A DNA stretch of 64,000 nt from Paragonimus skrjabini miyazakii (taxonomy: Eukaryota; Platyhelminthes; Trematoda; Plagiorchiida; Troglotrematidae): NCBI GenBank assembly GCA_014338405.1, contig JTDE01000200.1, forward strand, positions 62,001 through 126,000, written 5' to 3'. The notes beneath the pieces were generated by a model. The model had not been told where the DNA came from. It was given only the letters and a program-made list of their open reading frames with translations, and did no database searches. Of the stretch, positions 48,102 to 60,200 are shown in pieces. How positions within the stretch are numbered: position 1 is the first letter of the stretch; the number at the start of each line of letters is the position of its first letter. Position numbers and translations under genes: made by a program.

Positions 48102-50164
48102 TCAGTCCCAATAGAACAAGGTGGAACCGTAGAACGCATTCTTTTCCTCACCTAAATTACTATCAATAAACATACCTGAAAGTATGGCCTCTGTTGACAG
48201 ACTTTGACAGACTGTTAACTGGAATCCAATCAAACAAGCTTTTATCTGCTTCAGAACTCACCGTCGGCCTCAATCCACTTTAATCAAGAGATACGTTTCC
48301 CTTCTACTAGTGACCCTTAGGAAAATTCGCAATTGATTGTTGAATTCCGGCAAATGATAACGCTGGAACAGTAAATCTGTGTTCTGAAGATAGAACAGAA
48401 GTTCGATTTCGAATCCTAGAGAATGCTCGTTGGAGAAACGTCCTGGTAAATGTGTCCGAGCGTGTAGGCATTTAAAGCTCCAGCGTTCATCAGTTGTCTT
48501 GGTTTTAAGAAATTAAATTCAGAAGTAAGAAAAGAAAAGGAGTATAAAAGAGAATAATCTCACCAGTGGGGAGAACGATAAAATAGGATAGTTCGCGCTA
48601 GTTTACAACTATAAATATCACGAAGATTAAAGTGTATCTTGGGGATGCATCCCTTATTAGCATATGCAGGTAAAGCGCCATCATGAATCAATCAATACAT
48701 CTATTACGTTGACGGGATAAACCTAAAATTTCAGATGCGAGTTAGAAACAATTTGGACCACTACCAGCTTTTCTCACCATTCAGTTCTATTGAGTTAGGT
48801 ACCAGCTTTCAGTACAGCTTCAGGCATCACACTTATTCGTTCTTGTATTATATTTTTAATCGGAAGTGATGTAATGATCAGTGTGGAAATCTTAAAACCA
48901 GTATACTTGATCAAGCAGATTATAAGAAAACAACTCTGGTGTAATATCTACTGAACTCGTACGTTTGAATCTACCGGGATTTACTGAGATTAACTGTTAT
49001 GATTAGTGACCAGCAAAGTAAACGTTAATTCACGTTATGAAATCATTGGATGTACAAAAATGGTGAACTATTTGGAACCTCTTCAACACCTAATGGTTCT
49101 ATGAAAAAAATCTGTTGAATGATTTGAGTCAGCGATATGTATTAAACAACATAAGACTACACGTCAAAACTCGGATTCGCTCTATCATCGCTAGCAGTGA
49201 AACATAAGGTGTAGCAGTGCATAGAAACTTTAAATGTTGATCAGAGTGGGTTCACTTCACTTGGTAGTATGCTGTCGATTCTGGATTACTACGCTACGAG
49301 TTTTGTAGTACTATTCACAACCGGTGGACGGCATCGGATAATGAAATATTACACGTTCGATACACTCTTGTTTAAACAACTGTGCTTTGTACATTTGTTG
49401 ACTAATCTGTTCACCACGGTCTTGTTTGGCGGTCAGGTGTGACTAATTGCAGTGAAGTTGAGCGTACGTAACATACTACTCATACGACGGCTGTTCAGTA
49501 GTAGGACCGGAGCATATATTTTGACATCGTACAAGCCGCAGGAAAAATGCAGAAAGAAAAATCAGAGTGCAGCATCGCTCATAGTGGTCCCTGCTACTTA
49601 ATGGAACTGAACATTGACGTCTGCGACAACCGAAAAGGTCTGGGGCCGAATACCGCGTGCAAATGAGTGGTTTTGTTCCAAGTCTTGTTTAAATGCTTAG
49701 CCCATGTGTTGGCTTGTCGAATAAACAACCATTGTGCCATCCGCGTCCTTGGATCACAACATAATTAAACTTACTCGTGCTAGCAAATGCTGGCAGAATT
49801 CTTTGAAGAGAGTAAACCAACTACATTTAACCAACAGGATATCCAGACCTGACCACATATATCATGCGAAACGGATCGGATTGTCTATTAACATTTCTAG
49901 TATGATTAGAGGAAAATAGCTACCTGATATCGTGAAACTAAAAGCCACGGAAACTGAGGATTATCTACGATACATGTATGTTCAACTCCATCGCATATCA
50001 CAAAAGCAATGAGAACGTTTAACTTTGTCCATGCGAGTAGTAGAAATAATAGACTTATCATGACCCCGATCAACAGCCTGTGTACTAACAAAAACAAATC
50101 TGAGCATTAAATTAAAAAAATTTGGTTACTTTAGCCAATCAGGCGCTCTGGTGTAGATGTGCAC
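48102..50164. other. No recognisable gene
   Basis: Short ORFs only; no repeat, RNA gene or domain seen. Confidence 0.5.
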
Positions 50165-50211
50165 GTGCTGTCACTATTGGATGACCAAAAGAGTTACACG
50201 GATTAGGTACA

Positions 50212-50855
50212 ATGGACAATATCACTGAAACTGAAGGTCATGTTGGACGATATCCTCAACTTCTGTTTCAATTACGTATAACCGGTGAAATGACATATAA
50301 AGTTCTCAAACTGTGTGGATCGTCGGTTCCTCGTCTCAGTGGTCTCACAAAGACACACGTAACTGAAATTCCGCTTAGGCCTCCTAAGGTGACAAAAACT
50401 TCTCCTTACGATAATCTGACAACTTGGTTTGTCACCATTCCAACTCCAGCGAAACAGCAAGTTAAGATACCTTCTACTTAAGATCTGTTTGAAATGATTA
50501 ACGAATTAAATGACATCAATCTTGCTAATGAATTGATGCAGTGCGTAGACGTTCAGTCACTGTTCACGAATACCACCAGACAACTGACCTTGTTTGTGAG
50601 CCAGATAAAAAGAGTCACGTCCGATATCCTGACGGCAGCTTTACTGTTGTGCATTGAACATGTGAACATTTATTTCCTCTATTGACCCCACCACCAAGTA
50701 GGTGAAGTAGGTATGAGGAGTTCACTAGAGCTCATCTTAAGAGACTTTTAAGTTAAGAATTGAGTTATAGTTAGATTTGGCATACTGCAAAACGCTACGT
50801 TGATCACACAATATTTAGTCATTCTAACTAGACAGTAGATAACCTTATACAGTGA
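50212..50855 (+). pseudogene. PLE reverse transcriptase (motif C mutated)
   Basis: Frame 50212-50481 carries LRITGEMTYKVLKLCGSSVP and PRLSGLTKTHVTEIPLRPP, the PLE fingers block (usual form PRLYGLPK-H). The 50494 frame has NELMQCVDVQSLFTNTT, the motif-A signature DVxSLFTN. At 50698-50753 a frame reads HQVGEVGMRSSLELILRDF (motif B, normally with GVAMGS). At 50793-50816 comes KRYVDHTIF, equivalent to the motif-C YVDD with the second catalytic Asp changed to His (YVDH at 50796-50807). Stops lie between the blocks. Catalytically dead. Confidence 0.83.
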
Positions 50856-51327
50856 TTGAGTAGCTGTCATCTCAACCTGAAGATAAGTTGTGAATTTGAG
50901 ACTATCAATTGCTTGCAGTTTTCAGACGTACGCATAAGATGTCCTGAGGACGTGTGTACTGAACTAGTTGTCTATAAAGAATTCGTGCAGTCTGGCCATT
51001 ACGTGACCTTTAGTAGTTTCGTCCTGAACCAAATACAACGTGCCTTAGCGAATACGACATTTGTACGATCATGATGAATCTGCTCTTATAGAGAAATTAG
51101 ACTTCATTACGTTGATACTGCACTCTAATGGTTACTTCAAAAGATTAACAGGAGGGCTTGGTAGATTAAGACTGTCATTCGAACAGGTGACCACTGTGAG
51201 GAAAAGCAGGGTGATTACAGAATACATCAAACAGTATAAAGATTATTCAGTGCGATTAAACGGACACTTGATGCAAATGAACTCCGTATATTCGTACGGA
51301 CCTGGAAACTATTTGTGTCTCCAATAA
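50856..51327 (+). pseudogene. PLE thumb/connector and linker
   Basis: Frame 50856-51074 has LNLKISCEFE, LQFSDVRIRCPED (conserved LQFLDV strand), ELVVYKEFVQSGHYVTFSSF and IQRALANTTF, parallel to LNFSSFTPVHQKRALVNTLF in the 41.8-kb copy. Frame 51061-51327 continues with KLDFITLILHSNGYFKRLTG, the equivalent of ITTVLQSNGYPKRF, then a diverged linker. The two frames overlap out of phase, showing an indel near 51060-51080. Confidence 0.82.
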
Positions 51328-51600
51328 AAAAGATCTATCTATCACATAGGCATAACCGGGAGATGCATAATGTCTGGTGTGGCAGGGCATTTGCCTAAAT
51401 GTCCGTGTTATTGAAGACGGGCGATTTCGTTAGGATACACAAACAACCAGCATCCACAGCTACTAGACGCGTCCTGAAAATTGACTGTATTATCAACTCA
51501 GCTTGTGATTTCATAATCCTACGGTGATATTCTAATCCACGATTCTTTTGGTTTGTTGGAGCATTCAACCGAAAATTTTGTATACTCAGAACTAACTATC
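51328..51600 (+). pseudogene. PLE GIY-YIG endonuclease, badly degraded
   Basis: Scattered matches only: CHIGITGRCI-like pieces at 51340-51370, GHLPKC (51390), HKQPASTATRRVLKIDC (51440-51485, matching KQPVSAIARHILTTGH of the other copy) and NPRFFWFVGAFNRKF (51535-51580) at the Glu-helix position, where the catalytic Glu is not evident. Stops interrupt the frame. Confidence 0.7.
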
Positions 51601-51716
51601 AATGAACGTTCCCGTGCCCTGGAATTCATAACATCTTCCAAACCAGTAGTTAGTGATCAATCCCACTCTGTCAGTCATCTGATATAAAAAATAACAACCT
51701 TCACAAATGTAAAATT

Positions 51717-51757
51717 TGTACTGATGCGCCACTATGAAACAAGTGCCTATCCCTTTC
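51717..51757 (+). ncRNA. Decayed hammerhead ribozyme in PLE tail
   Basis: Position-for-position homologue of 42666-42706. The core CTGATGA has become CTGATGC (51721-51727), GAAA (51736-51739) is intact, and the cleavage-site TC is kept at 51750-51751. Helix I is lost (TGTA versus CCTTTC). Expected to be inactive. Confidence 0.6.
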
Positions 51758-51830
51758 TTCGTGTTCTAACCGATTTGTTTGGACTTACGAATGGGACTAA
51801 CTGTTACGAATAAAATACGCAGGCGGACTA

Positions 51831-54800
51831 TATATTAGTTTTTTATCCCTTTTAATATGGCAGAATACTCGTAAAATCTCAAGAAAACGTGATTCCTCAA
51901 ATATCAGCTAGAGCTATTGAATGTATGGTTTAAACAAAATAATGGTTTCAACCAACAGCAGTATGTAAAAAGCATACAGAAATGTTTTAAGCGATAATTG
52001 CCTAGTTCGAACTCAGCATGATATGGTTTAAACATATCTTACGATTCACCTTATCCAAATCACATCAATCGAAATGACTCACTCGGAGTCATGGAATCAC
52101 AACTGACTTGTCAATCCCTAGAATTTCTGATAATGAAGCAATAGCCTCATAAAGTGAGGCTGTATTGTGTTCCCTCAATTGATCAAACCATGTCATAGGG
52201 ATTGTAATGTAGAATGAAATTTAGATGATCACATTTCATCAAATAACTTATGGTTAAATTGTGTGCAAGTAACTAGATCCACATTCGGCAAGCACCAGCA
52301 ACCTGTTGTTTCAACTTTTTTGTATTTGTTGGCCAAAAACACCAAAAGACTTAGGATTGTGGTTGTACCGCTGCCAGTTTTATCATGTCTAGTTATCGTT
52401 GTAAGCTATAAAACAGTCATAGATGATCATAGCTTTGCATTGAAGAGAACTTCCCAGCCCAACCATCCTGAGAAGAGGCATCAAGTTACGCTCATCAGTA
52501 TTTTATCTCCTTGCCATGGTCGCAATTTGGACTCCGGTTCATAGTCTCACAGGGCAGTCGTGTTAACTACTAGAATTAAAGTTGATAGAACGGTTAAATA
52601 GTCTCATTCCTAGACGACCTGACAACCTAAGTACTATTTGAGGGTAAATATGTATGATCGTTTATGGGGGACAAATCGGACGGGCATGCCCACTGGCGCA
52701 GCGCTTAACCCGGTCGCTTTGCAATCACGAGGGCTGGAGCATAAATTGCGGTTTGGAAGCGGATATGCACTGTGTGTGGGCTCTGTCAGGAATGTAGCCA
52801 ACACCTGCACATTATTTTTGGAAAGCCACCGGCTGTGAAAGCCGATATGATCCACGAGTAATCCTAACTTCACAGATAATTTGTGTATAAATAAGGATTG
52901 TGTTAAATGCGATTTTCGCACGTGAAAACGCTTGGAATGAACTATTTTTAATTCATACGATATTGACAAACACTTCGGTTGCTCAGCAGTAAAAACCGCC
53001 AGCCAGGCATACAGTCAACAGTTATATAGGATCGAGTAATCAGCAAAGACTTGGATGACGTTCAAGGAGGGAATTCGTGGAACACGATGAAATTTCTCGC
53101 CATTATGGATTGTCAACGAAGCATTCGTAAACAACACGAACAACTCGTGTGTTTTTGTACTGCCGTTGTTTTTTCTTGTTCTTTTTTCGAATCCACAAAT
53201 TTGTTTGTTATACAATAGATAGTTTAATACAGTGCCTTTGACAATGTGAGTAAAAACAGAGAGAATGTATTCATTCATTCATACATTCTCTGTCGCTTGA
53301 ACATTGCTTTCTGTCCTCTTCTGCTTTATATGCTGTAAATTACAATATGTACTTCATGGTATTCGTAATTTTGAACTACATACTATCATATGTATGAACT
53401 TCAATAGGACATTATAGGGGGGACCACTTTTCTGTGAATTTCACTGTAGGCATCACAGTACAACACAGGTTTGTAGAGACCTTAACAATTCCGCTGCTTT
53501 TATACAACCAGTCGTTATTTTCACGTACTTTGTTTAGCGTTGTAGTACAACCGCTGACTTAATGAAATAGACTACACAGATGTCAGACGACCAGGTTATT
53601 CTGCTATGCACACTTAAGTTGTAAATACAGAATTGGGTAAAAGTCAAATTGTTGGAAGTAAACGTGATTTTTGCGTGGAAGGTTCATCACCGCCTAGCAA
53701 AGTTGTCACCCGCCCATCGGCATATCAACTGAATGTGTGGTGACCAGAGATCCATACTGAAACCAATCATTTGGGTTCATCTGGTCTTGGAAAATACTTC
53801 CACATACACTGTCATAACAGACCCGATGAAACTATATCCCAGTTCTGTTGGTGATGTGTCTCTTTGGGTGTAGTGAAAATCCACACTTTACGAACAACTT
53901 CGCTTGGTGATTTCAGTCTTCAAGGTCGTTACGCTCACACTATCCTGACAGTTGTTCATTGTGCACAAGTATTCGACGCAAGTCAGTCTGAGCCATTTTG
54001 GCCACCGCCGAATGATCGTCAGGACAATTAACGGTTTCTGTCGCTTGCCCTTGGATAGTATAATTGTTCCCAAACTAAACTAAAGCTGAATACTCCTCTT
54101 TGTTCAAAGCATATATATATGGGTTGTTTCCACAGTTTTATAGTATTCTTTCGGGTTAACAACGGTGTGACTCTTCCTCCACAAGGATATGGACAGCAGT
54201 TCACAAACAAGAATCACATGCATATCTATTATCAGTGACCTCAACAGACTGAATCATTTAACCCCAGTTAGGTGTGGCCGGATCTTTGGTATCATAGTTT
54301 TAACGATGCCGTTTACTACTACCTAATAAGCACCTGGGAAAGTAGAAGTGTATCATGTAGCCAAACTTATAACATACAATTAACGTCGAATTCGTAAGCG
54401 GGTATGAACGTCATAGACAGAACGAAGCAGTTCCAGCTTGCCTTAAGCTGAATCAAAATCTGAAACTACTGAAGATATTCAAAGTCGGTTCAATGGACAT
54501 CACCAATCGTTGATGGATGAAAAAGCAAAATCTGTGATTAAGGCTGGAGATAGTGCTCGCAAGCCGAATTCGGCTTCTGTGGTGATCAACATTACAAAAA
54601 TTTTTAATTCCAGTCTAGTTGTCACACCACTAGCCAATTTGAATAGACAAGACAGTAGACTGATATTGCACGATTTACATCCGAACAGATTTCGTTGCAT
54701 CTTTACGAGTGCATACTACATACCAGTTATATGTCAGTATGAGAAAGGGAACGGGATACCAGAAAATGTCAATTGTTAGAGTGCACAATCAAAATAGCGA

Positions 54801-56974
54801 CAATCCCACAGACAGTTGTTTATGAACACACAACACGGGCTTGAACTTTTGAATTGCAACTGCATCAGCATAGCGCTGTGTTCGCCTGTGTGACGTTGAG
54901 TAGTTAACGCGAATTCCCGTTGTGGGATCGCATTGGTATCACAATCGCGCATAGAAACAGAGAGTTTGCATCAACCATTGCGCGTCGTATTCTAATGACG
55001 CAACACTGTCTTCAATATATAAATTCTTGACTGGAAAAGAATGTTTTAAATAGCCAATTTGATGCGTTTTTTACGTAAGCTAGAGCGACCAGCAGCCAAA
55101 ATGAAATTCTTTTCGATTGGAAAATTTTCTCCCTATGTTAACAAGTAAATAAGCTGTGCGCGCCAGACCTATAGGTGTTTAGATGGCAGGCATATTGACA
55201 GTAGACTAGATGGGATTCCATATGGTTAACATGTCAACGTAGTCACGAAAACTATAATTACCTGTCTGGCGATGTAACTGAGTATTGTATTACACCGTCC
55301 AGATTAGTGTACTAAACAAGCCCTAATGTGAAAATAACAGTCTTAGACTTCAGCAACATGGCAATGAGTTTACGATAAAGTCTCATCCACCCAGTGCGCG
55401 TGGTACTCAAGCCAACGGTGAATAGTTTCACTATTTTGTGGGTATCGTTGAGTAGAGAAAGGTTATGGACGAAACCCGACAAAAGGCTTGAATACAGTTT
55501 CAAAAGAGGCCTACTGTTCGATTCTAAAACGCTCCGGCGACTTTTATAGCCAAGCTCATTCCAAACGCACCACTCTGAATCACGCCAGGTGGAGGAGATC
55601 CGATAACTGATAAGCCTGGAATCTTTTCAGTCTGCCAAGAAATGCCCCCCGGAGAATCCATTTTCTCAGGGCACAATAGTCTACAGTAGGCTCAGAAAAC
55701 CGACTCCAGTATCAATATACGTGAGAGTACAGCACGTTCTCTTGAGCTAACGCAAAATAGAAAAAGCGATAATCAAGTTTTTCAACAAATACTTGTCAGC
55801 TAAATATGGCGCGTACAACTGTCGTGTTGCCTACTGATTAGTTTGACAGTGGCTGAGCTTTGGAAAAACATTTGTACAAAATCTGTCGATTAGATATCGC
55901 AACTGTGTAAACTTCGTTTCTCATGTTTGGGAGTTACTTCAACCAGATGTTCTAATACCATTCCGTCTCAACTTTATTCCCGTTTGTTATTAGGAAGCAA
56001 ACTGTTTTCGGGCAGTGGTTTCCAGTTTCTAGGTCGTAACCGAAATTCGAACAGTCATTATCTATTATTGGTTGACTCCAGTTAATTCGGCTGACGAGGA
56101 CTTATGTCGTCGTTCCACTAACTACGATGAGTTGGGGCATGCCACTTATATACCTGATAAGTACATGATTATGTATCGACTCACTGCTTCGTATAATTCA
56201 GTCTCGATCTGGTTTACTGTTAACACTCGTGTGGGCAACGAATATTAAACATGACTGACGCACGAATGTACGTTTTGTGAATCTCAAACACGTAGTACGG
56301 AACATAATGACATCTAACCCCTCCCCTCAAAAAAAACTGCAAAAGACTTTGACATTCATCCAAGAATGTATTTAATCCCAAATTAAAGGCAAAATAGCGG
56401 ACCAACGTCTGCGCTTAGTTGGATTTCGATCGGTTGTGGGAAATTCTACCCTAATTAATGTAGAAAAATAAAACCTGCCAGTCAGAAGACGGGCAAGAAA
56501 CGCGCCAACTTCGAGTTTCGGTACGCTATGATGTGAAAGTGAAATTCAAAATCACAAAACTGTATTCAAATAAATCGATACAACTGAGCTATTTTCGAGG
56601 AAAACAGACTTCCTTAATCAGTTACTTATTGAGACAACATGGCGTTCAATTTTAAGTCAAGGTAAGTTCGTATTCCATGAAAAAGTTTGGTGTATCATCA
56701 TAAGAGAGGCTATCGTCCATGTTACGATATGACCTCATTCTTGATGAAAAAGCCGTAGAAGTTCTTCGGCTATTTTCTAAAACTGAGAGTTTTTATCCAC
56801 CTACCTAGCAAGACTAAAGGAAAAAATTAAACAGGATCTTCGGAGTGATTTACTTTGAGCTTCCATGGTTAAAATGAAAGCTCGTTTTAATATACTACTG
56901 TAAAAAAGTGGATTGTGAGGGAAACGGTACAAGTTTAGAAAAACTGTCATCACCATTATTTTTACGCACAAACG
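51831..56974. other. No recognisable gene
   Basis: ORFs of up to 111 codons without recognised domains. The longer ones (52634-52969 minus, 54510-54779 plus) lack motif support. Confidence 0.5.
53256..53293. repeat. Short hairpin with TCAT repeats in the loop
   Basis: GAGAATGTAT at 53261-53270 is perfectly complementary to ATACATTCTC at 53281-53290, with TCATTCATTC between. ACAGA on the left and TCTGT on the right extend the pairing past a two-base bulge. It resembles neither a tRNA nor a known regulatory element. Confidence 0.55.
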
Positions 56975-57215
56975 AGTGCAGTTATGCTTTCAGTTTCAAT
57001 CATGCTTGGTATGAGGTCAGTGGCATAGTTGTCAAGAAGCTGGCCTCACATAAATTTGACGGGAGTTCTAATCCTTGAAGAGGCAAGGATGTACACTACT
57101 GACAAGCTCCAACAGGAGTGAAACTCGAGCCTAGCAATCTCTCGAAAGAAGCTGGCAGGATAGTTACTCTGAATGCGAAATCTGCGATCAAACCTGTGTG
57201 ACGTATAGCCCAAGT
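56975..57215 (+). repeat. tRNA-derived SINE (Sm-alpha-like), copy 2
   Basis: Plus-strand copy. The A-box region GAGGTCAGTGGCATAGTTG (57013-57031) and B box GGGAGTTCTAATCC (57061-57074) are about the right distance apart for a tRNA-derived Pol III promoter. It then runs through a hammerhead-like block (57093-57137) into GAAACTCGAGCCTAGCAATC and GAATGCGAAATCTGCGATCA, both closely matched in the 63.5-kb copy (minus strand). The ends are not precisely definable. Confidence 0.75.
57093..57137 (+). ncRNA. Hammerhead-like core in SINE copy 2
   Basis: ACACTA, then CTGACAA (57099-57105; consensus CTGANGA, one core G changed to A). Next is a well-formed stem II, GCTCC-AACA-GGAGT (57106-57119, five pairs with one G-T), intact GAAA (57120-57123), minimal stem III CTC/GAG, then CC and TAG. 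The stem-I 3' strand (TAGCAA) now pairs over three bases only. The core change and weak helix I argue against activity. Confidence 0.6.
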
Positions 57216-60200
57216 GAAATTGTTTTGCCTTTCGATAAACATTTTTGTTGACATTGCTGGCGTAGTAAATACTTTAAGCTATGGAATAAAAATGGTTCAA
57301 AATTTAGGTTTCAAGCTAGCATGGTTGGAAATCGTTGTCTTTGGGTCTAACTTAACGAACTGCTGGTTCCATTGAGTAATTATTTTGCTGCCTTGTTGAC
57401 ACCAGCTGGCCACTTTTTCAAAACAGTTAGCGATCGACAATTTGTGTGTTGCAGTGTAACAAATATTTATATTTTATACATAAAACGCTTATGTGTTAGC
57501 ACACTGCTGACTACAAACAGCTGCACCAAACTGTGTATAAAGCCTATTCGAAGGCAGTGTCATAAGAATGGAGTTTGATATGATTTCAGAAAATCAGGAA
57601 TTTGGTTCCATAATATAAATTGAGTACCTCTGTGTTTATATGAGCCGGGCAAATGGCTATGCTTGTGATTACACAATCACAAAACTTCGTGAGTTCATTT
57701 CCTAGTTAACAATCGCATATGATTGGTGCTACATTCAGTTCATAAGTAACAAACCACGGCTGAACACAGAACAAGTTACATGAATGTTCCAGTTTTTACT
57801 GGGCTCTTTAGCCAGTATTACTGAATCATATTCTGATCCTCTCAAACGAAAAACAGCTATGCATAGTAGAATAGATTAGCGGACCTGTACAAGGTGTTTC
57901 TTGCCGTATTTCTTCAACTTCCTTCGACTTACCGACTTTAGCTTTGACTCGTGTGCGGCCGAGATTCACGGTATACATTCCTTTTTAGTTAAATCGTATG
58001 AACTTTTCATTGTGAACGTTTAGCCTGACCTTGAGTACAAAGCGATCATTGCTGAGACTTGTTCCTCAATTTAACTCAGTTATACTTATGCGCCCTTATC
58101 CAATGCATTCAGCGTAAAGTGATCGATGAGAATGATCAGAATATTACTACAGAAAACATTCACCCCAGTCAACTAGCACGTCCGACCGGAGATATACTTT
58201 TTAAACTAGTACGCTGATTGAGAATAAGATATTAAGTGAACCATCCACCTCAATGAAAACTGGTAGATATAAGTCGGTATCGAACTCGGTTGGTCGATTT
58301 TGTTTCCGTTTACGAACCGCGGATGGTCATTCATATCTCAACGATGTTCATGAAGGGCTACGGATAATCATGTAATAACCGTTTTTCCCAGTTCTTCAAC
58401 GAGTTTCTGGTTAGCATACATCTCCGTCAGGGACAGTAGTAAAAATTCGCGTGTAGTGCTTGTGTTTGGCATCTATATAAACGTCCGCTCCAGCACCCGC
58501 TTATCTTAGGTCACTGCTCATTTGGCAAGAGAGCGTAGGTTTCGGACAAAGATACAAAAGTCGTTCTCTGGTCATTATCGCCTTGTTTTGAATAACCCTT
58601 ACCGTTGCACGGAAAGCACGAGGGAACCTAGGGGTCAGCTGAGGTCCCAGAAATTGCGATCACAGGTAACCAGTAACAGATATAAAACAGCCGTTCTATG
58701 TTGTGTAACTTGAAGTATATTGACGCGCAGCCTCATCAAGCGCTGTCATCATATGTATAGCATTCTGACTACGAAGTTTTTAACTCTAACAACAAAGAAG
58801 GTGTTAGAACTGATGAATATCACAGAGTTAGCTATCTCCATTGCGCTCACCATCTTGAACAGCCTTTTGTCGTTTATCCATTGTCAAATTTGTATTTACA
58901 TTTCTCTTGCTTGTTTTGTTCCTTTCTCTTCAGAATCTGATATGCTCAACAATGCAAACTCTTAATCGATTGCCTTTGGCTCGTGAACGACAGAAGGTCT
59001 GTTTTTTGCTGGTAGACATTGAATCTAGTCCGTTAGACGCATAAGGGTTGTTGAAACGTGCACGGTCAGATAAAACAGTGTGTTGGTTTCCATTTACCGC
59101 AGGATTAATGTTTCGAAGTAGGTCACAGTCCAGGAGCATTGCTCTTTACAGACAAGGCTCCAGGATGACGGACTTTTGACTAATTGCTTCTATCAGGTGC
59201 AAGAGTGTGGGCAGTATGCCTTGTGTTATCCTTTGCTTATCATAGCATTAAAGCCCCATTCTACAATTCTAACGAAACAACCGTTAAACCTGATTGATCG
59301 AAAGATGAAGAAAGCAGACATTTCTCCTTCTCTTGAAGACTTTGAGATGCACTTCAAGCAATGGCGACAATACACGATTTAAACATTCCCAACCAAAATG
59401 ACTGATTATAAGCTTAGAAGAACTTACGCGATCATCGTCCACAACAGTGCACTATAAACGTCGTGAAAAATAGCGTGAATATACATCTTCCAAATCGCAT
59501 TTACGAAGGACTTGTATTCCACCAACACCGTTTAACTAGATGAGTTAAATATTAATCTTTCTCAGAATATCAGTGGTAATCAAGACAGTGACAGAAAGCA
59601 TAATGCTACAGAGAGCAGTGAGTGTGTAGATTGTAGTTTTAGTTCAATTTCTCATGTAAACAGCGCAGTAAATGTTTTGGTACACTACTCATTTAATTCA
59701 TATGCAAGCTGTACATGACACCTATAGCACGTTTGGATTCACGTGAGTTCTTGTCAATCACAACGATAAACGTACTCCCCCCCCCTCACCCTGCTCGATT
59801 CAATTCGGGCAATTCTGAGAAGCTTCACTTCAGTATTCGCATTGCTCCTGAATGCATGACATATAGAGTAAGATATGGGTAGAGTCTTTAGTTTTTAACA
59901 TTATCTGTTATTTATGTATCGTATTCACATTCCAGCGAACGTGGCTTTTCAGTGGACATCAACTTTCATTAAATGATTAGGTCGGCACAGTCGCTAGGAT
60001 ACATTAAACGATTTGCCATGGTTCACTGCCATTCTAGTTATAACTTAATTGATATGAAATATTGAACTAAACGGGATTCTGTTCCATATTTGACATCAGC
60101 TTTCTTCTAAATATTGCAGATCATATTGTAGTCACCCAGTGGTTACAGTGATTAGGACAAACAATGTTATCTAAACTCATAATTAGGTCAGTTTATTGCA

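Larger units (their letters stand above)
50165..51830 (+). mobile_element. Penelope-like element, near-complete but dead copy
   Basis: Covers most of the PLE plan in order, in several frames: the region before RT (LLDDQKSYTD at about 50170), RT fingers, motifs A, B and C, thumb/connector, linker, GIY-YIG remnant, and a tail with a decayed hammerhead (51721). It shares tail sequence (51711-51830) with the PLE at 42.6 kb, so the two belong to one subfamily. It contains many stops and frameshifts. The tRNA-like module present in the other tail seems absent here: the flanks meet within about 20 bases, ending AATACGCAGGCGGAC. Confidence 0.85.

Noticed and set aside
49469..49482. GTAACATACTACT shared with the inner edge of the right TIR as a solo end of the TIR element
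   Set aside because: Only 13 bases match and the actual terminal sequence TGTTGTATGAC is absent.
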